NCBI RefSeq assembly: GCF_900100855.1
Contig: NZ_FNCB01000012.1
Location: 1-64,000 of the forward strand
DNA length: 64,000 nucleotides
Source: Idiomarina zobellii
Lineage (GTDB): Bacteria > Pseudomonadota > Gammaproteobacteria > Enterobacterales > Alteromonadaceae
Direction: 5' to 3'
Shown here: positions 1 to 7,754 of the stretch, piece by piece
How the letters are laid out: each line of letters opens with the position of its first letter
Position numbering within the stretch: position 1 is the first letter of the stretch
Notes under the pieces: generated by a model
Told to the model about the DNA's origin: nothing
The model's input: the letters and a program-made list of their open reading frames with translations, nothing else
Databases searched by the model: none
Program-made: the position numbers and the translations under genes

Positions 1-232
1 GGGGCGTATCAAGTTCAAAGCTGCCGGCCGGACTCTTGACTGTTTTTGACGTCGAACCGTTCTTGCGGTTAGATTGCTCTTTATCACTGAGATGCTCTTC
101 AAGCTCAGCCTGCATCGCGGCTTCGGTGAGTTGTTTAATAAGCGGTGTCAGGATGCCGTCTTTGCCGGTGAGGTCTTTGCCTTCACGCAACTGCTTTAAA
201 GCGGCATCCATGTCGAAATTGGTTTTGGTCAT
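1..232 (-). CDS. IS256-family transposase, N-terminal part (runs off the window)
   Basis: The minus strand from 232 encodes about 77 residues beginning MTKTNFDMDAALKQLREGKD and continuing with LTEAAMQAELEEHL, NRKNGSTSKTVKS and FELDTP. This is the typical N-terminus of IS256/mutator-type DDE transposases, which cut and paste their own element. The catalytic DDE residues lie beyond the window edge. An AAGAG sequence a few bases upstream of the ATG serves as ribosome binding site. The element runs off the left edge, so I cannot tell whether the transposase is intact. Confidence 0.9.
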   Translation of the reverse strand, partial: MTKTNFDMDAALKQLREGKDLTGKDGILTPLIKQLTEAAMQAELEEHLSDKEQSNRKNGSTSKTVKSPAGSFELDTP

Positions 233-285
233 ATGTCATCTCTTTTTTGCTTAGTTTAACGAAATGACACAGAATTCTGAACACT
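1..285 (-). mobile_element. IS256-family insertion sequence, one end
   Basis: This is the promoter-proximal end of the element. The terminal inverted repeat probably lies near 262-285, where the near-palindrome GACACAGAATTCTGAACA sits about 35 bases before the transposase start. The exact boundary and the target duplication cannot be fixed because the other end is outside the window. The boundary falls inside the adjoining minus-strand ORF, so the insertion has cut that gene. Confidence 0.7.
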
Positions 286-818
286 ACCAATGTTTGTACG
301 AACCTTAATGTCATACTGTTAATTACGTCATTGGTGAGCTCGTCAAAATCTATACTTTGACAAACATTATTGCCAAAAATATTTTTTAAACTTTGCTCTA
401 ACGACTGCTTTAAACCTTTCCTTTGTGTTCTCATGATCTCAGCCGCGACTTGGTCATATTCAGTGTCGTTATCATTAGGAATACAATCTGTTCCAGCAGG
501 GTCTTGATAAAACAAAGCCAGAGAAAGACTACGCTCAAAATCTGCTCGGTGGGTACTGAGTAAATGAGAGGTCCACTCTTGCGTAAGTTTCTGACTAGAG
601 TTATCGGGTAAAGCGCCATTCTTTTCTGTCGGGGTAACACCAAGTCGTCGACGTCTCCTATTGATCTTCTCTATATAACTTACTGTTCCTGGAGTGGCTG
701 AGCTCGGCTGCTCGTATTCATCAAACATTGAGTCAAAAACTGGGGCAAAATCGTCTGCAAAGCATAGTTTATGAAGTAAAGAGCTGATCGAATCTTCTAA
801 ACATTGTTGTAGCGTCAT
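285..818 (-). pseudogene. Unrecognised gene truncated by the IS256 insertion
   Basis: An open frame starts at 818 and codes about 177 native residues (MTLQQCLEDSISSLLHKL and onward) before it runs into the insertion sequence. Another 34 or so codons read through the IS end to a stop at 183. The protein is hydrophilic, with a basic KINRRRRR stretch near residue 52 and an acidic segment near 115-122. I see no signal peptide or membrane segment, and I do not recognise the family. It is divergent from the WYL regulator at 968 and shares a 149-base intergenic region with it, so it may once have been a regulated partner. Confidence 0.55.
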
Positions 819-967
819 AACAAATATCCATTGTTAGAAAATGAATAGCCTAACGACTACCTGCGTCATTACATGTCGCAGAGCACTCACCAGCAGAGTT
901 GTTATATCAGGTTGTTAATATTGTTCTTTGTCGGTAAGCTCAGAAAAAATGTAATAGAAATACGAGT

Positions 968-1978
968 ATGTCTAAACAGGGAAGTCGAGAATCTATGGTT
1001 CGCCAGTGGGAAATGCTAAAGCTATTACCCACAAAGCCACCCGGTATTACAGCGAGTGATATTTGCCAGCATTTGAATGATCAAGGTTTTGATATATCAA
1101 AGCGACAAGTTGAGAGAAACCTTAATGACCTCAGCCAATCGTTCGGTATTACTTGTAATGACAAAGGACAGCCTTTTGGTTGGTACTGGGTGTCTAGTGC
1201 AGATGCTAGCCTTCCAGCCGTATCTATGGCAGAAGCACTTTCTTTAACAATGGTTGAGCAAGTATTAAAGCCAATTCTGCCAGCCACTGTTTTTGACGCT
1301 TTGTCTCCAAAGCTGAATCAGGCCAAAGATACTTTAAACAAAGTTAACCAGCGCTATAAGTTGGCGAGTTGGCAGGAGAAAGTGGCCTATGTTCCTGCAA
1401 CATTGCCTCAAATTCCTCCCAAAGTTGATGAAGCTATATTAAGCCAAGTTCAGTTGGCAATTCTGAAAGGGCAGTGTATCCATGTGACTTATGACTCGGT
1501 AGATAAGCGTGAGTTAAGAGATTATGTACTGCACCCTTTAGGTATTGTGCAAAGAGGTTTGACGACTTATATCACCGCAACTATCGAACCCTACCAAGAT
1601 GTTTTGCTGTTAGCTATGCATCGTATCCAGGCTCTGGATGTTTTGGAAAAGCCTATCGTGATTCCGTCTGATTATAAATTGAGTGATTACTTGAATGCAG
1701 GTCGATTGAGTTTTTCGTCGGGGGAGTCAATCTTAGTAAAAGCCAAAATTAGCTCTGAGACTTCTCTGCATGTTAGCGAAACGCCCTTGAGTCAGGATCA
1801 GACCATAAAAAAAGAAGGCGAAGACTGTATTTTAACGGCAACAGTGGCAGATTCCTGGCAACTACGTTGGTGGTTATTGTCATTGTGCAATGACGTAGAG
1901 GTATTAGAGCCTAAGTCTTTACGTAATGAAATAAAGCAGCAGCTTGCAGCGGCATCTGCTAAGTATCAGGGAGCATAA
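968..1978 (+). CDS. WYL-domain transcriptional regulator
   Basis: This 336-residue protein has an N-terminal helix-turn-helix region (about residues 12-65, with ITASDICQHL and ISKRQVERNLNDL) and a central WYL domain (about 160-235, with YVLHPLGIVQRGLTTYITA). A C-terminal WCX-like extension follows. WYL regulators are thought to sense nucleic acid or nucleotide ligands and often control defence or DNA-damage loci. The stop is one base before the start of the HEPN gene, so the two are probably cotranscribed. It is divergent from a gene that an insertion sequence has truncated. The family call is firm; the ligand and targets are unknown. Confidence 0.85.
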   Translation: MSKQGSRESMVRQWEMLKLLPTKPPGITASDICQHLNDQGFDISKRQVERNLNDLSQSFGITCNDKGQPFGWYWVSSADASLPAVSMAEALSLTMVEQVLKPILPATVFDALSPKLNQAKDTLNKVNQRYKLASWQEKVAYVPATLPQIPPKVDEAILSQVQLAILKGQCIHVTYDSVDKRELRDYVLHPLGIVQRGLTTYITATIEPYQDVLLLAMHRIQALDVLEKPIVIPSDYKLSDYLNAGRLSFSSGESILVKAKISSETSLHVSETPLSQDQTIKKEGEDCILTATVADSWQLRWWLLSLCNDVEVLEPKSLRNEIKQQLAAASAKYQGA

Positions 1979-1979
1979 A

Positions 1980-2639
1980 ATGCCAAAAAGCTTTGAGAGT
2001 TTAAAAGCGTTTCAGCGTGAACACCGAGACAAATGGGGACAGGGTATTAGTTTACGAATTCACCGAGCTCTTAGCTGGTTAAAAAAAGCGGAGTTTGAAC
2101 GACAGCATGAGGATATAGATGGTGAATTTATAGCGCTCTGGATTAGCTTTAATGCTGCTTATGCAAGTGAGCATAATATTACTATACAGAAAAGTGAACG
2201 CGAAGCTTATCGTGATTTCTTTGACCGGGTTATTAACTCTGATGCCGACAAACGGCTTTATAACGTGATTTGGGAGCAGTATCCAACCGCTATTCGTTCG
2301 CTCATGAACAATCCGTATGTCTTCCAGCCGTATTGGGACTATGTTAATCAACAAACGGTAGACAATAGTTGGAAAGATAGCTTTGAGTCTGCGAAAAAGC
2401 GTGCTAATCAAGCTTTAGCTGAGCAAGACACGGTAACGTCTGTCTCCATTCTAATGGATCGTATGTATACCCTACGGAATCAGGTAATTCATGGTGGTGC
2501 AACCTATCAGGGAGGAATGAACCGAGAGCAATTAAGTGATGCGTGCAGGATTCTGGGAGCGATAGCGCCTGTTGTTATCGAACTATTGATGCAAAACGGT
2601 ACAGAAGTATGGGGTGACGCAGTTTATTTTGAAGAGTAG
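1980..2639 (+). CDS. HEPN-domain protein, probable RNase-type effector
   Basis: The 219-residue, all-helical protein carries R166-N-Q-V-I-H171, matching the RX4-6H motif of HEPN ribonucleases and toxins. The N-terminal region (RIHRALSWLKKAE, then FIALWISFNAAYA near 50-61) resembles a family of HEPN proteins that I recall as neighbours of WYL regulators. I chose the ATG at 1980 because GGGAG lies just upstream and it follows the WYL stop by one base. An in-frame start at 1944 would overlap the regulator. There is no obvious antitoxin next to it; the regulator may hold that role. RNase activity is inferred from the motif alone. Confidence 0.7.
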   Translation: MPKSFESLKAFQREHRDKWGQGISLRIHRALSWLKKAEFERQHEDIDGEFIALWISFNAAYASEHNITIQKSEREAYRDFFDRVINSDADKRLYNVIWEQYPTAIRSLMNNPYVFQPYWDYVNQQTVDNSWKDSFESAKKRANQALAEQDTVTSVSILMDRMYTLRNQVIHGGATYQGGMNREQLSDACRILGAIAPVVIELLMQNGTEVWGDAVYFEE

Positions 2640-2801
2640 CAAAGTGGATTTTTGGGGTGCGACGTAAAATGACGCACGAGTAAGAGAGAATGTTAACGTG
2701 AACCTCTCAATTAATTAAATGCATTTATTTACCGAGAGGCCACAGCCTAGTGCAACTGTTTTTTAAGGGCACAGTAACTTAATACAATAAAGGAGAGCTT
2801 A

Positions 2802-2978
2802 ATGCTTGGTTGGTTATCCGGTTTGTTAGATTGGTTTACTAATCTTTGGAAGAAAGTGCCAGACTCAGCTAAGGAAAAGATAGTTTTGGCGATGGTTGAG
2901 TCTTTTGATCTAATTCTCAGGGAGTATTTTCGCTCTAAGAAAGAAAAAAATGAAGAAAAGGAAGTGAGCCATGAGTGA
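2802..2978 (+). CDS. Small amphipathic protein, 58 aa, unknown
   Basis: The ORF begins MLGWLSGLLDWFTNLWKK and is preceded by AAGGAG at good spacing. The first 20 residues are rich in Trp, Leu and Phe and would form an amphipathic or membrane-associated helix; the tail is strongly charged (RSKKEKNEEKE). Its stop overlaps the next start by eight bases, which argues for translational coupling. I do not recognise the family. Its size and the accessory setting would suit a small membrane-active peptide, but that is speculation. Confidence 0.55.
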   Translation: MLGWLSGLLDWFTNLWKKVPDSAKEKIVLAMVESFDLILREYFRSKKEKNEEKEVSHE

Positions 2979-3264
2979 TTTCAAAAGTTTCGTAAAAGTA
3001 ATGGATACAGATGTAAAAAACTCTTCCACTAAGGAGTTAACAAAAAAAATTAATAGTGAAGTATCTGTTGTGGCTCAGGACACTTCAAATAATGAAGTGT
3101 CGAAGTTTTCCGGTAAAGTTGTAGACATAGCATATAGTGATGCAGTTATTTCAGAGCTGAGTAACACAATTGGAGAGCCTAACAAAGAAGAAAGCGAAGA
3201 TGAGTTTGTTGACAGAACGAAATTGGCTTTATATCGAATTCTTAAAAGGAAACTATTCCGATAG
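2971..3264 (+). CDS. Hypothetical protein, 97 aa
   Basis: The ORF starts at an ATG behind GGAAG and overlaps the upstream 58-residue ORF by eight bases, so the two probably form one unit. The protein is hydrophilic, Ser/Asn/Glu-rich, without signal peptide or membrane segment, and ends with a basic YRILKRKLFR tail. The middle (KFSGKVVDIAYSDAVISELS) could form a small alpha/beta fold. I do not recognise it. The local DNA is more AT-rich than the housekeeping genes that follow, in keeping with acquired DNA. Confidence 0.55.
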   Translation: MSDFKSFVKVMDTDVKNSSTKELTKKINSEVSVVAQDTSNNEVSKFSGKVVDIAYSDAVISELSNTIGEPNKEESEDEFVDRTKLALYRILKRKLFR

Positions 3265-3358
3265 GTAATATTTTATTTTGAACAAAGTTGTCATTAGTCT
3301 AAAGGAATACTTGATATAGAGTTGCTGTTAAGACGGATTGTTTATGAGTAGATAAAAA

Positions 3359-3586
3359 GTGCGATCAATTTTAAATAACAAAAGTGAGCTCGAAGAGTTT
3401 GCAAGGTCAAGAAAGCTTGCAATAGAGGCCGCTAGAGCTTTGTTTGAAAGGATGTTGAGAGAACCAGAGCTAAGTGATGAGGCTAATAAATATGTATGGT
3501 CGGGTGAGAGCAGCGCTGACTTGAAAGGCTATGTATCGGGAGAAGAAAAAAGGCTACAAAAGAGGCCACGAGGCGGGGTTTGCTAA
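3359..3586 (+). CDS. Small hypothetical protein, probably frameshifted at its 3' end
   Basis: The 75-codon ORF opens with GTG at 3359, since an in-frame TAA at 3353 excludes the ATG at 3344. The product is helical and charged (LEEFARSRKLAIEAARALFE). Its frame ends at 3586, while the +1 frame over the same bases continues with GYKRGHEAGFAKGAFLG and a hydrophobic helix to a TAA at 3653. A run of six A bases near 3547 is where the frames could have separated. The ancestral protein may have been about 96 residues with a C-terminal membrane anchor. Confidence 0.45.
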   Translation: MRSILNNKSELEEFARSRKLAIEAARALFERMLREPELSDEANKYVWSGESSADLKGYVSGEEKRLQKRPRGGVC

Positions 3587-3653
3587 GGGGGCGTTTCTTG
3601 GTGTACTAGCAGCAGGTTCTGCGGTAGCTGCATATCTTTTTAGTAAAAAATAA
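3531..3653 (+). CDS. 40-aa ORF with C-terminal membrane helix (separate gene or shifted tail)
   Basis: In the +1 frame relative to the 3359 ORF, an ATG at 3531 opens 40 codons: a basic start (MYREKKKGYKRGHEAGF) followed by a Gly/Ala/Leu-rich helix of about 17 residues (AFLGVLAAGSAVAAYLF) and SKK. The coherent anchor sequence suggests that this stretch is or was translated. It may be the displaced end of the preceding ORF or an independent small membrane protein. No clear ribosome binding site lies before 3531, which favours the first option. Confidence 0.4.
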   Translation: MYREKKKGYKRGHEAGFAKGAFLGVLAAGSAVAAYLFSKK

Positions 3654-3891
3654 ATATAAATAGCCGTCCATGCCGCTTTGTCTGAAAAAAGTTTAGTTTC
3701 GCTGGATTGCCTGAGTTCCGTTAACCATATAACAAAATGTTAAGAAGACTTATTGATACGAGTAATTAGTTTCTGTTGGTGTAAGAGTTATATGGCTGAA
3801 AAGCCACAATTAGCTCTTTTAAACTGATGAGAAGACAAAAATCAGGTAAAATACCGGTAATTGTCGTTAAAAAGCATCATCGGTGAGTAGT

Positions 3892-4941
3892 ATGCGGGTA
3901 TTAGGTATAGAAACGTCTTGTGATGAAACAGGTATTGCGGTGTATGACACTGAAAAAGGGCTGCTGGCTCATCAGTTATACTCGCAAGTAAAGCTGCATG
4001 CTGACTACGGTGGTGTGGTGCCTGAGTTGGCGTCACGAGATCACGTACGTAAAACTTTGCCGTTGGTGAAAGCCGCACTGCAAGAAGCAGGGTTAACACC
4101 GAAAGACTTGGATGGCGTGGCTTACACTAAAGGTCCCGGCCTGGTCGGTGCTTTGTTAGTTGGCTCCTGCATAGGCCGAAGCCTGGCATTTGGATGGGGT
4201 CTTCCGGCCGTTGGTGTACACCACATGGAAGGCCATTTGCTGGCGCCCATGCTGGAAGATGACCAGCCTGAATTTCCTTTTGTCGCCTTACTCGTATCAG
4301 GCGGACACACGCAGCTGGTTCAGGTCAAAGGCATTGGCGACTACGAGTTATTGGGTGAGTCTGTTGATGATGCTGCCGGTGAGGCTTTCGATAAAACCGC
4401 TAAATTAATGGGACTCGACTACCCGGGCGGACCGAGGCTTGCAGCACTTGCCGAAAAGGGGGTGAGTGATCGCTTCACGTTCCCAAGACCGATGACAGAC
4501 CGTCCCGGTTTGAACTTTTCATTCAGTGGCTTAAAAACCTTTGCGGCAAATACATTAGCGGCGAATGACAACAGCGAGCAAACACTGGCGGATATTGCCC
4601 GGGCGTTTGAGGATGCGGTTGTTGATACCTTACTTATTAAATGCCGTCGTGCGTTAAAGCAAACGGGCTATAAGCGACTGGTCATTGCTGGTGGAGTGAG
4701 TGCCAATAAACACTTGCGAGCCGAACTTGAAAAGCTAATGCAAAAAGTGAACGGTCGTGTGTTTTATCCTCGCACTGAATTTTGCACTGACAACGGTGCC
4801 ATGATCGCGCTCGCGGGGGCTTTGCGTTTGCAGGCGGGAGAGCGCGAAGCATTGAGTGTTAAGACGTATCCGCGCTGGCCAATGACCGACTTAGAGCCGA
4901 TGCAGGTGGCCAAACCAGCGGCGGCTACTGACGGCGTTTAA
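3892..4941 (+). CDS. tsaD: tRNA N6-adenosine threonylcarbamoyltransferase TsaD
   Basis: TsaD transfers the threonylcarbamoyl group to A37 of ANN-decoding tRNAs, working with TsaB, TsaC and TsaE in the cytoplasm. The 349-residue product is collinear with E. coli Tsa[13 protein letters not shown] at the start, the HHMEGH metal-binding motif near residue 110, LVSGGHTQL, and [10 protein letters not shown] near the end. I chose the ATG at 3892 rather than the GTG at 3883 because family members start at MRVLGIET. A weak TAAAAT -10 box lies at 3847. Its end overlaps convergent plsY by 17 bases. The usual neighbour rpsU is absent upstream; accessory DNA lies there. Confidence 0.97.
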   Translation: MRVLGIETSCDETGIAVYDTEKGLLAHQLYSQVKLHADYGGVVPELASRDHVRKTLPLVKAALQEAGLTPKDLDGVAYTKGPGLVGALLVGSCIGRSLAFGWGLPAVGVHHMEGHLLAPMLEDDQPEFPFVALLVSGGHTQLVQVKGIGDYELLGESVDDAAGEAFDKTAKLMGLDYPGGPRLAALAEKGVSDRFTFPRPMTDRPGLNFSFSGLKTFAANTLAANDNSEQTLADIARAFEDAVVDTLLIKCRRALKQTGYKRLVIAGGVSANKHLRAELEKLMQKVNGRVFYPRTEFCTDNGAMIALAGALRLQAGEREALSVKTYPRWPMTDLEPMQVAKPAAATDGV

Positions 4942-5515
4942 AGCCTTTTTCCTGACCGGATGTCAGGCGTACGATATTTGACTGGTGTCGCCACAAAATT
5001 AACAGCGAAATCATAATAACCGGCACGGTGTACTGCGGTTTTATCCAATACGCATAAAAAGGCGCCAGACAGACAGTGATAAGCGCCGCAAGTGATGACA
5101 CTTTGCTTATTTTGAAGACCACAAGCCAGGTTGCAATCAGCAGTAACGCCATTTCCCAGGCGACCGGGAACATGGCGCCTAATGCCGTAGCGACAGCTTT
5201 GCCACCGCGAAAATGAAAGTACAGCGGGAAAATGTGACCCAGACAGGCAGCCACCGCTATTAGCCCTAAGAAAAAGGGCTCTATACCTAAAAAGTACGAG
5301 CCCCACACCGGCACCATGCCTTTTAATACATCAAACCAGAGTGTGAGCAAGGCAGGGATTTTACCGCCAACCCGATAGACATTAGTCGCCCCCGGATTAC
5401 CAGACCCCTCCTTTCGAGGATCAGGCAGGCCCCATAATTTACAGATAAGCACAGCGCTACTGATAGAGCCTAAGAGGTAGGCTGTCAGAATCATCAGTAT
5501 GGTTAACGCTGTCAT
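4925..5515 (-). CDS. plsY: Glycerol-3-phosphate acyltransferase PlsY
   Basis: PlsY is an inner-membrane enzyme that acylates glycerol-3-phosphate from acyl-phosphate in the first step of phospholipid synthesis. The 196-residue protein has about five membrane helices and the family's conserved loops: [12 protein letters not shown] near residue 37, [21 protein letters not shown] near 92-112 and a later conserved loop. It is divergent from folB and convergent with tsaD, as in E. coli where these genes are also clustered. Confidence 0.96.
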   Translation of the reverse strand: MTALTILMILTAYLLGSISSAVLICKLWGLPDPRKEGSGNPGATNVYRVGGKIPALLTLWFDVLKGMVPVWGSYFLGIEPFFLGLIAVAACLGHIFPLYFHFRGGKAVATALGAMFPVAWEMALLLIATWLVVFKISKVSSLAALITVCLAPFYAYWIKPQYTVPVIMISLLILWRHQSNIVRLTSGQEKGFKRRQ

Positions 5516-5613
5516 AGGGTACGAATCCCTCTTTTGTTAGGGTAGACTGCGGTTTAAAATTCAGGTTTATAGAATAAGCGGTTTTTGCCGCAATTACTAT
5601 GGGGTGAGTGAAA

Positions 5614-5997
5614 ATGGAACAAGCGGATATCGATGTGGTTAGCATTGAAGGCCTCAGCGTCGACACAATTATAGGCGTGTACGACTGGGAGAAAGAGAAG
5701 AAGCAAACACTCACTTTAGATATTCAAATGAGTTGGGATAACCAAACCGCCGCGAAGTCCGATGACTTGAACGACGCTCTTGATTACGCCTTAGTCAGTG
5801 AAAAAGTGACTCAATGGGTTGCCGAAAAGCCACGTCAGTTAATTGAAAGCGTAGCCGAAGGCGTTGCTAGCTTAATTCTCAATGAGTTTGGCGTGCAGAA
5901 TGTCGAGGTGAAGGTGTCGAAGCCCGGTGCCGTCCCCAATGCTGCTAATGTTGCAGTGACTGTTCGTCGCAGTGTTTTCGACAGTCCTTTCGGCTAA
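5614..5997 (+). CDS. folB: Dihydroneopterin aldolase FolB
   Basis: FolB converts dihydroneopterin to 6-hydroxymethyl-dihydropterin and glycolaldehyde in folate synthesis. The 127-residue product shows IEGLSVDTIIGVYDWEK at the N-terminus, the LDYALVSEKV region and KPGAVPNAANVAV near the end, all family hallmarks. I prefer the ATG at 5614 over the GTG at 5608 because GGGGTGAG lies at proper distance upstream. folK follows after nine bases, so consecutive pathway steps are cotranscribed. Confidence 0.96.
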   Translation: MEQADIDVVSIEGLSVDTIIGVYDWEKEKKQTLTLDIQMSWDNQTAAKSDDLNDALDYALVSEKVTQWVAEKPRQLIESVAEGVASLILNEFGVQNVEVKVSKPGAVPNAANVAVTVRRSVFDSPFG

Positions 5998-6006
5998 GGG
6001 GTCAGT

Positions 6007-6516
6007 GTGGCAGTTGTCTTTTTAGGACTTGGCTCAAATATTGATAAAGAACATCATATTTTATCCGGTTTGAGAGCGTTGGCGGACAGCTTTAACTACC
6101 AGCAACGGTCACGTATTTTTCTGAGCGAGGCGGTGGGCTTTAAGGGAAGCGACTTTTACAATCTTGTCGTGGAAGTCACTACTTTTCAGCCGGTTGAAAC
6201 GGTGTTAGCGCATTGTAAGCGCATTGAGCAAGAAAACGGACGCAAGCCCGACAGTGCGAAGTACAGCCCCCGCTCGCTAGACATCGACGTGTTGCTTTAC
6301 GACGATATGGTGCGCGAAAAAGCACCACAGCTGCCACGCCACGAAATAACTGAAAATGCGTTTGTGCTTTGGCCTTTGGCGGAAATAGCCGAAAACAGAC
6401 AACACCCGATTTTGAAGAAAACTTACGGCGCAATGTGGCACCAATATTGCCAACAGCCTGAACAACAAAATTTAACTCCGCTGGAAAATACGGACTGGCT
6501 TAAAGAGTTTGCTTAA
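6007..6516 (+). CDS. folK: 2-amino-4-hydroxy-6-hydroxymethyldihydropteridine diphosphokinase FolK
   Basis: FolK moves pyrophosphate from ATP to 6-hydroxymethyl-dihydropterin, the step after FolB. The 169-residue protein begins at GTG with VFLGLGSNIDKEHHI and contains the signature SPRSLDIDVLLYDD near residues 88-101 that binds Mg-ATP and pterin. GGGGTCA supplies a ribosome binding site. The last 17 bases overlap the end of convergent cca. Confidence 0.95.
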   Translation: MAVVFLGLGSNIDKEHHILSGLRALADSFNYQQRSRIFLSEAVGFKGSDFYNLVVEVTTFQPVETVLAHCKRIEQENGRKPDSAKYSPRSLDIDVLLYDDMVREKAPQLPRHEITENAFVLWPLAEIAENRQHPILKKTYGAMWHQYCQQPEQQNLTPLENTDWLKEFA

Positions 6517-7636
6517 GCTGGTGCGTAAGCGTTTCCAGTCGCTTTTCTTTTATCGCAAGCCCAAGTTGTTTGCCGGTGAAGCCTTCACTTATTAGTGCCT
6601 GAGGGCTCACTTCCGAAGCCTTTATCGCGGCCTGTGTCAGTTGCTGATTTTGCTTAACAATACGTTCTGAAAATTCAGTGGCTTCATGCTCTAACTGACG
6701 CAGCAATAGTAGCTGTTGCAGTTTTTCCGGGCGGCGCCAGTAGTCTATCGACTGCAATGCCTCAGCAAATTGCTCGGCGCTCGGTAGCTTTGTTGAAAGA
6801 ATGAGGTCACTATTTCGCTCGGCAAGTACAGCGGCATCACGGTACTCATTGGGTATTGCCAATACTTTGCAAAAATCGGAAATATCCTCGACGGGCGACT
6901 CGCCAATAAACAAACTCGCAAAGATAAGTGGCTTGGTAAGCTCGGTGTGAGATGCGCTGAATTGAGCCGCCTTGTGTAAACGATTCAGATGGCTGCTCTT
7001 CGCTTTGAACTGCTTAAGAACCTGATTTAAACCGCCAATATCAGCCAGGGTACTCAGAAATACGTCCGGGCTACCTGTGCCTAATGACTTTTCCCATTCC
7101 AGCCACACGCGCTCAGGCGTCAAAGCTTCAAGCTCGCCAGAGTGAGCTATTTTGACCAGTAATTCATGCGTTTCATCGGCAATGGTAAAACCTAAGTGCT
7201 TAAACCGGGCGGCAAAGCGAGCAACGCGAAGTACTCTTAACGGGTCTTCTTCGAACGCCGGTGACACGTGGCGTAACTTTTTCTGTTCAATGTCACGCTG
7301 GCCACCGTAGGGATCTATCAGCTGGCCATGCTCGTCTTCGGCTATGGCATTGATAGTAAGGTCGCGGCGCACCAAATCATCTTCTAAAGTGACATCCGGT
7401 GAAGCGAATACATCAAAGCCTTTGTAGCCTTTGCCATTTTTACGCTCAGTGCGGGCGAGGGCATATTCTTCTCGGGTTAGTGGGTGTAAAAATACAGGGA
7501 AGTCTTTTCCCACTTGCTGGAAGCCCTGGTCGAGCATTTGTTGTGGCGTAGCGCCAACAACCACCCAATCGCGCTCTTTAACGGCTAACCCCAGTAACTT
7601 ATCGCGAACTGCGCCGCCGACTAAATAGGTTTGCAC
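6500..7636 (-). CDS. cca: CCA-adding tRNA nucleotidyltransferase
   Basis: This enzyme builds or repairs the 3' CCA of tRNAs without a template. The 378-residue class II protein has YLVGGAVRDKLLGL and KERDWVVVGA at the N-terminus, RRDLTINAIAEDE near residue 90 and the RVLRVARFAARF helix near 137. It is shorter than E. coli Cca and I do not see a clear HD phosphohydrolase motif in the C-terminal third, so it may lack the phosphatase and 2',3'-cyclic phosphodiesterase activities. Confidence 0.95.
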   Translation of the reverse strand: MQTYLVGGAVRDKLLGLAVKERDWVVVGATPQQMLDQGFQQVGKDFPVFLHPLTREEYALARTERKNGKGYKGFDVFASPDVTLEDDLVRRDLTINAIAEDEHGQLIDPYGGQRDIEQKKLRHVSPAFEEDPLRVLRVARFAARFKHLGFTIADETHELLVKIAHSGELEALTPERVWLEWEKSLGTGSPDVFLSTLADIGGLNQVLKQFKAKSSHLNRLHKAAQFSASHTELTKPLIFASLFIGESPVEDISDFCKVLAIPNEYRDAAVLAERNSDLILSTKLPSAEQFAEALQSIDYWRRPEKLQQLLLLRQLEHEATEFSERIVKQNQQLTQAAIKASEVSPQALISEGFTGKQLGLAIKEKRLETLTHQLKQTL

Positions 7637-7754
7637 TCATGACTCCCCGGTTAAACGCCATACTTAGTGAAAGTGATCATCGCTAATCACTGGTGGATGT
7701 GCAAGCAAGTCGTTACACTGTTGGTTAAATAATAATAAATTGCGCACAACGCTT

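Noticed and set aside
183-284. Codons 178-211 of the ORF starting at 818 as native protein
   Set aside because: This stretch lies inside the insertion sequence, including its probable inverted repeat and transposase start.
3510-3600. Programmed -1 frameshift at the six-A run
   Set aside because: The -1 frame gives no sensible protein. The coherent downstream sequence is in the +1 frame, which A-run slippage of the usual kind would not reach.
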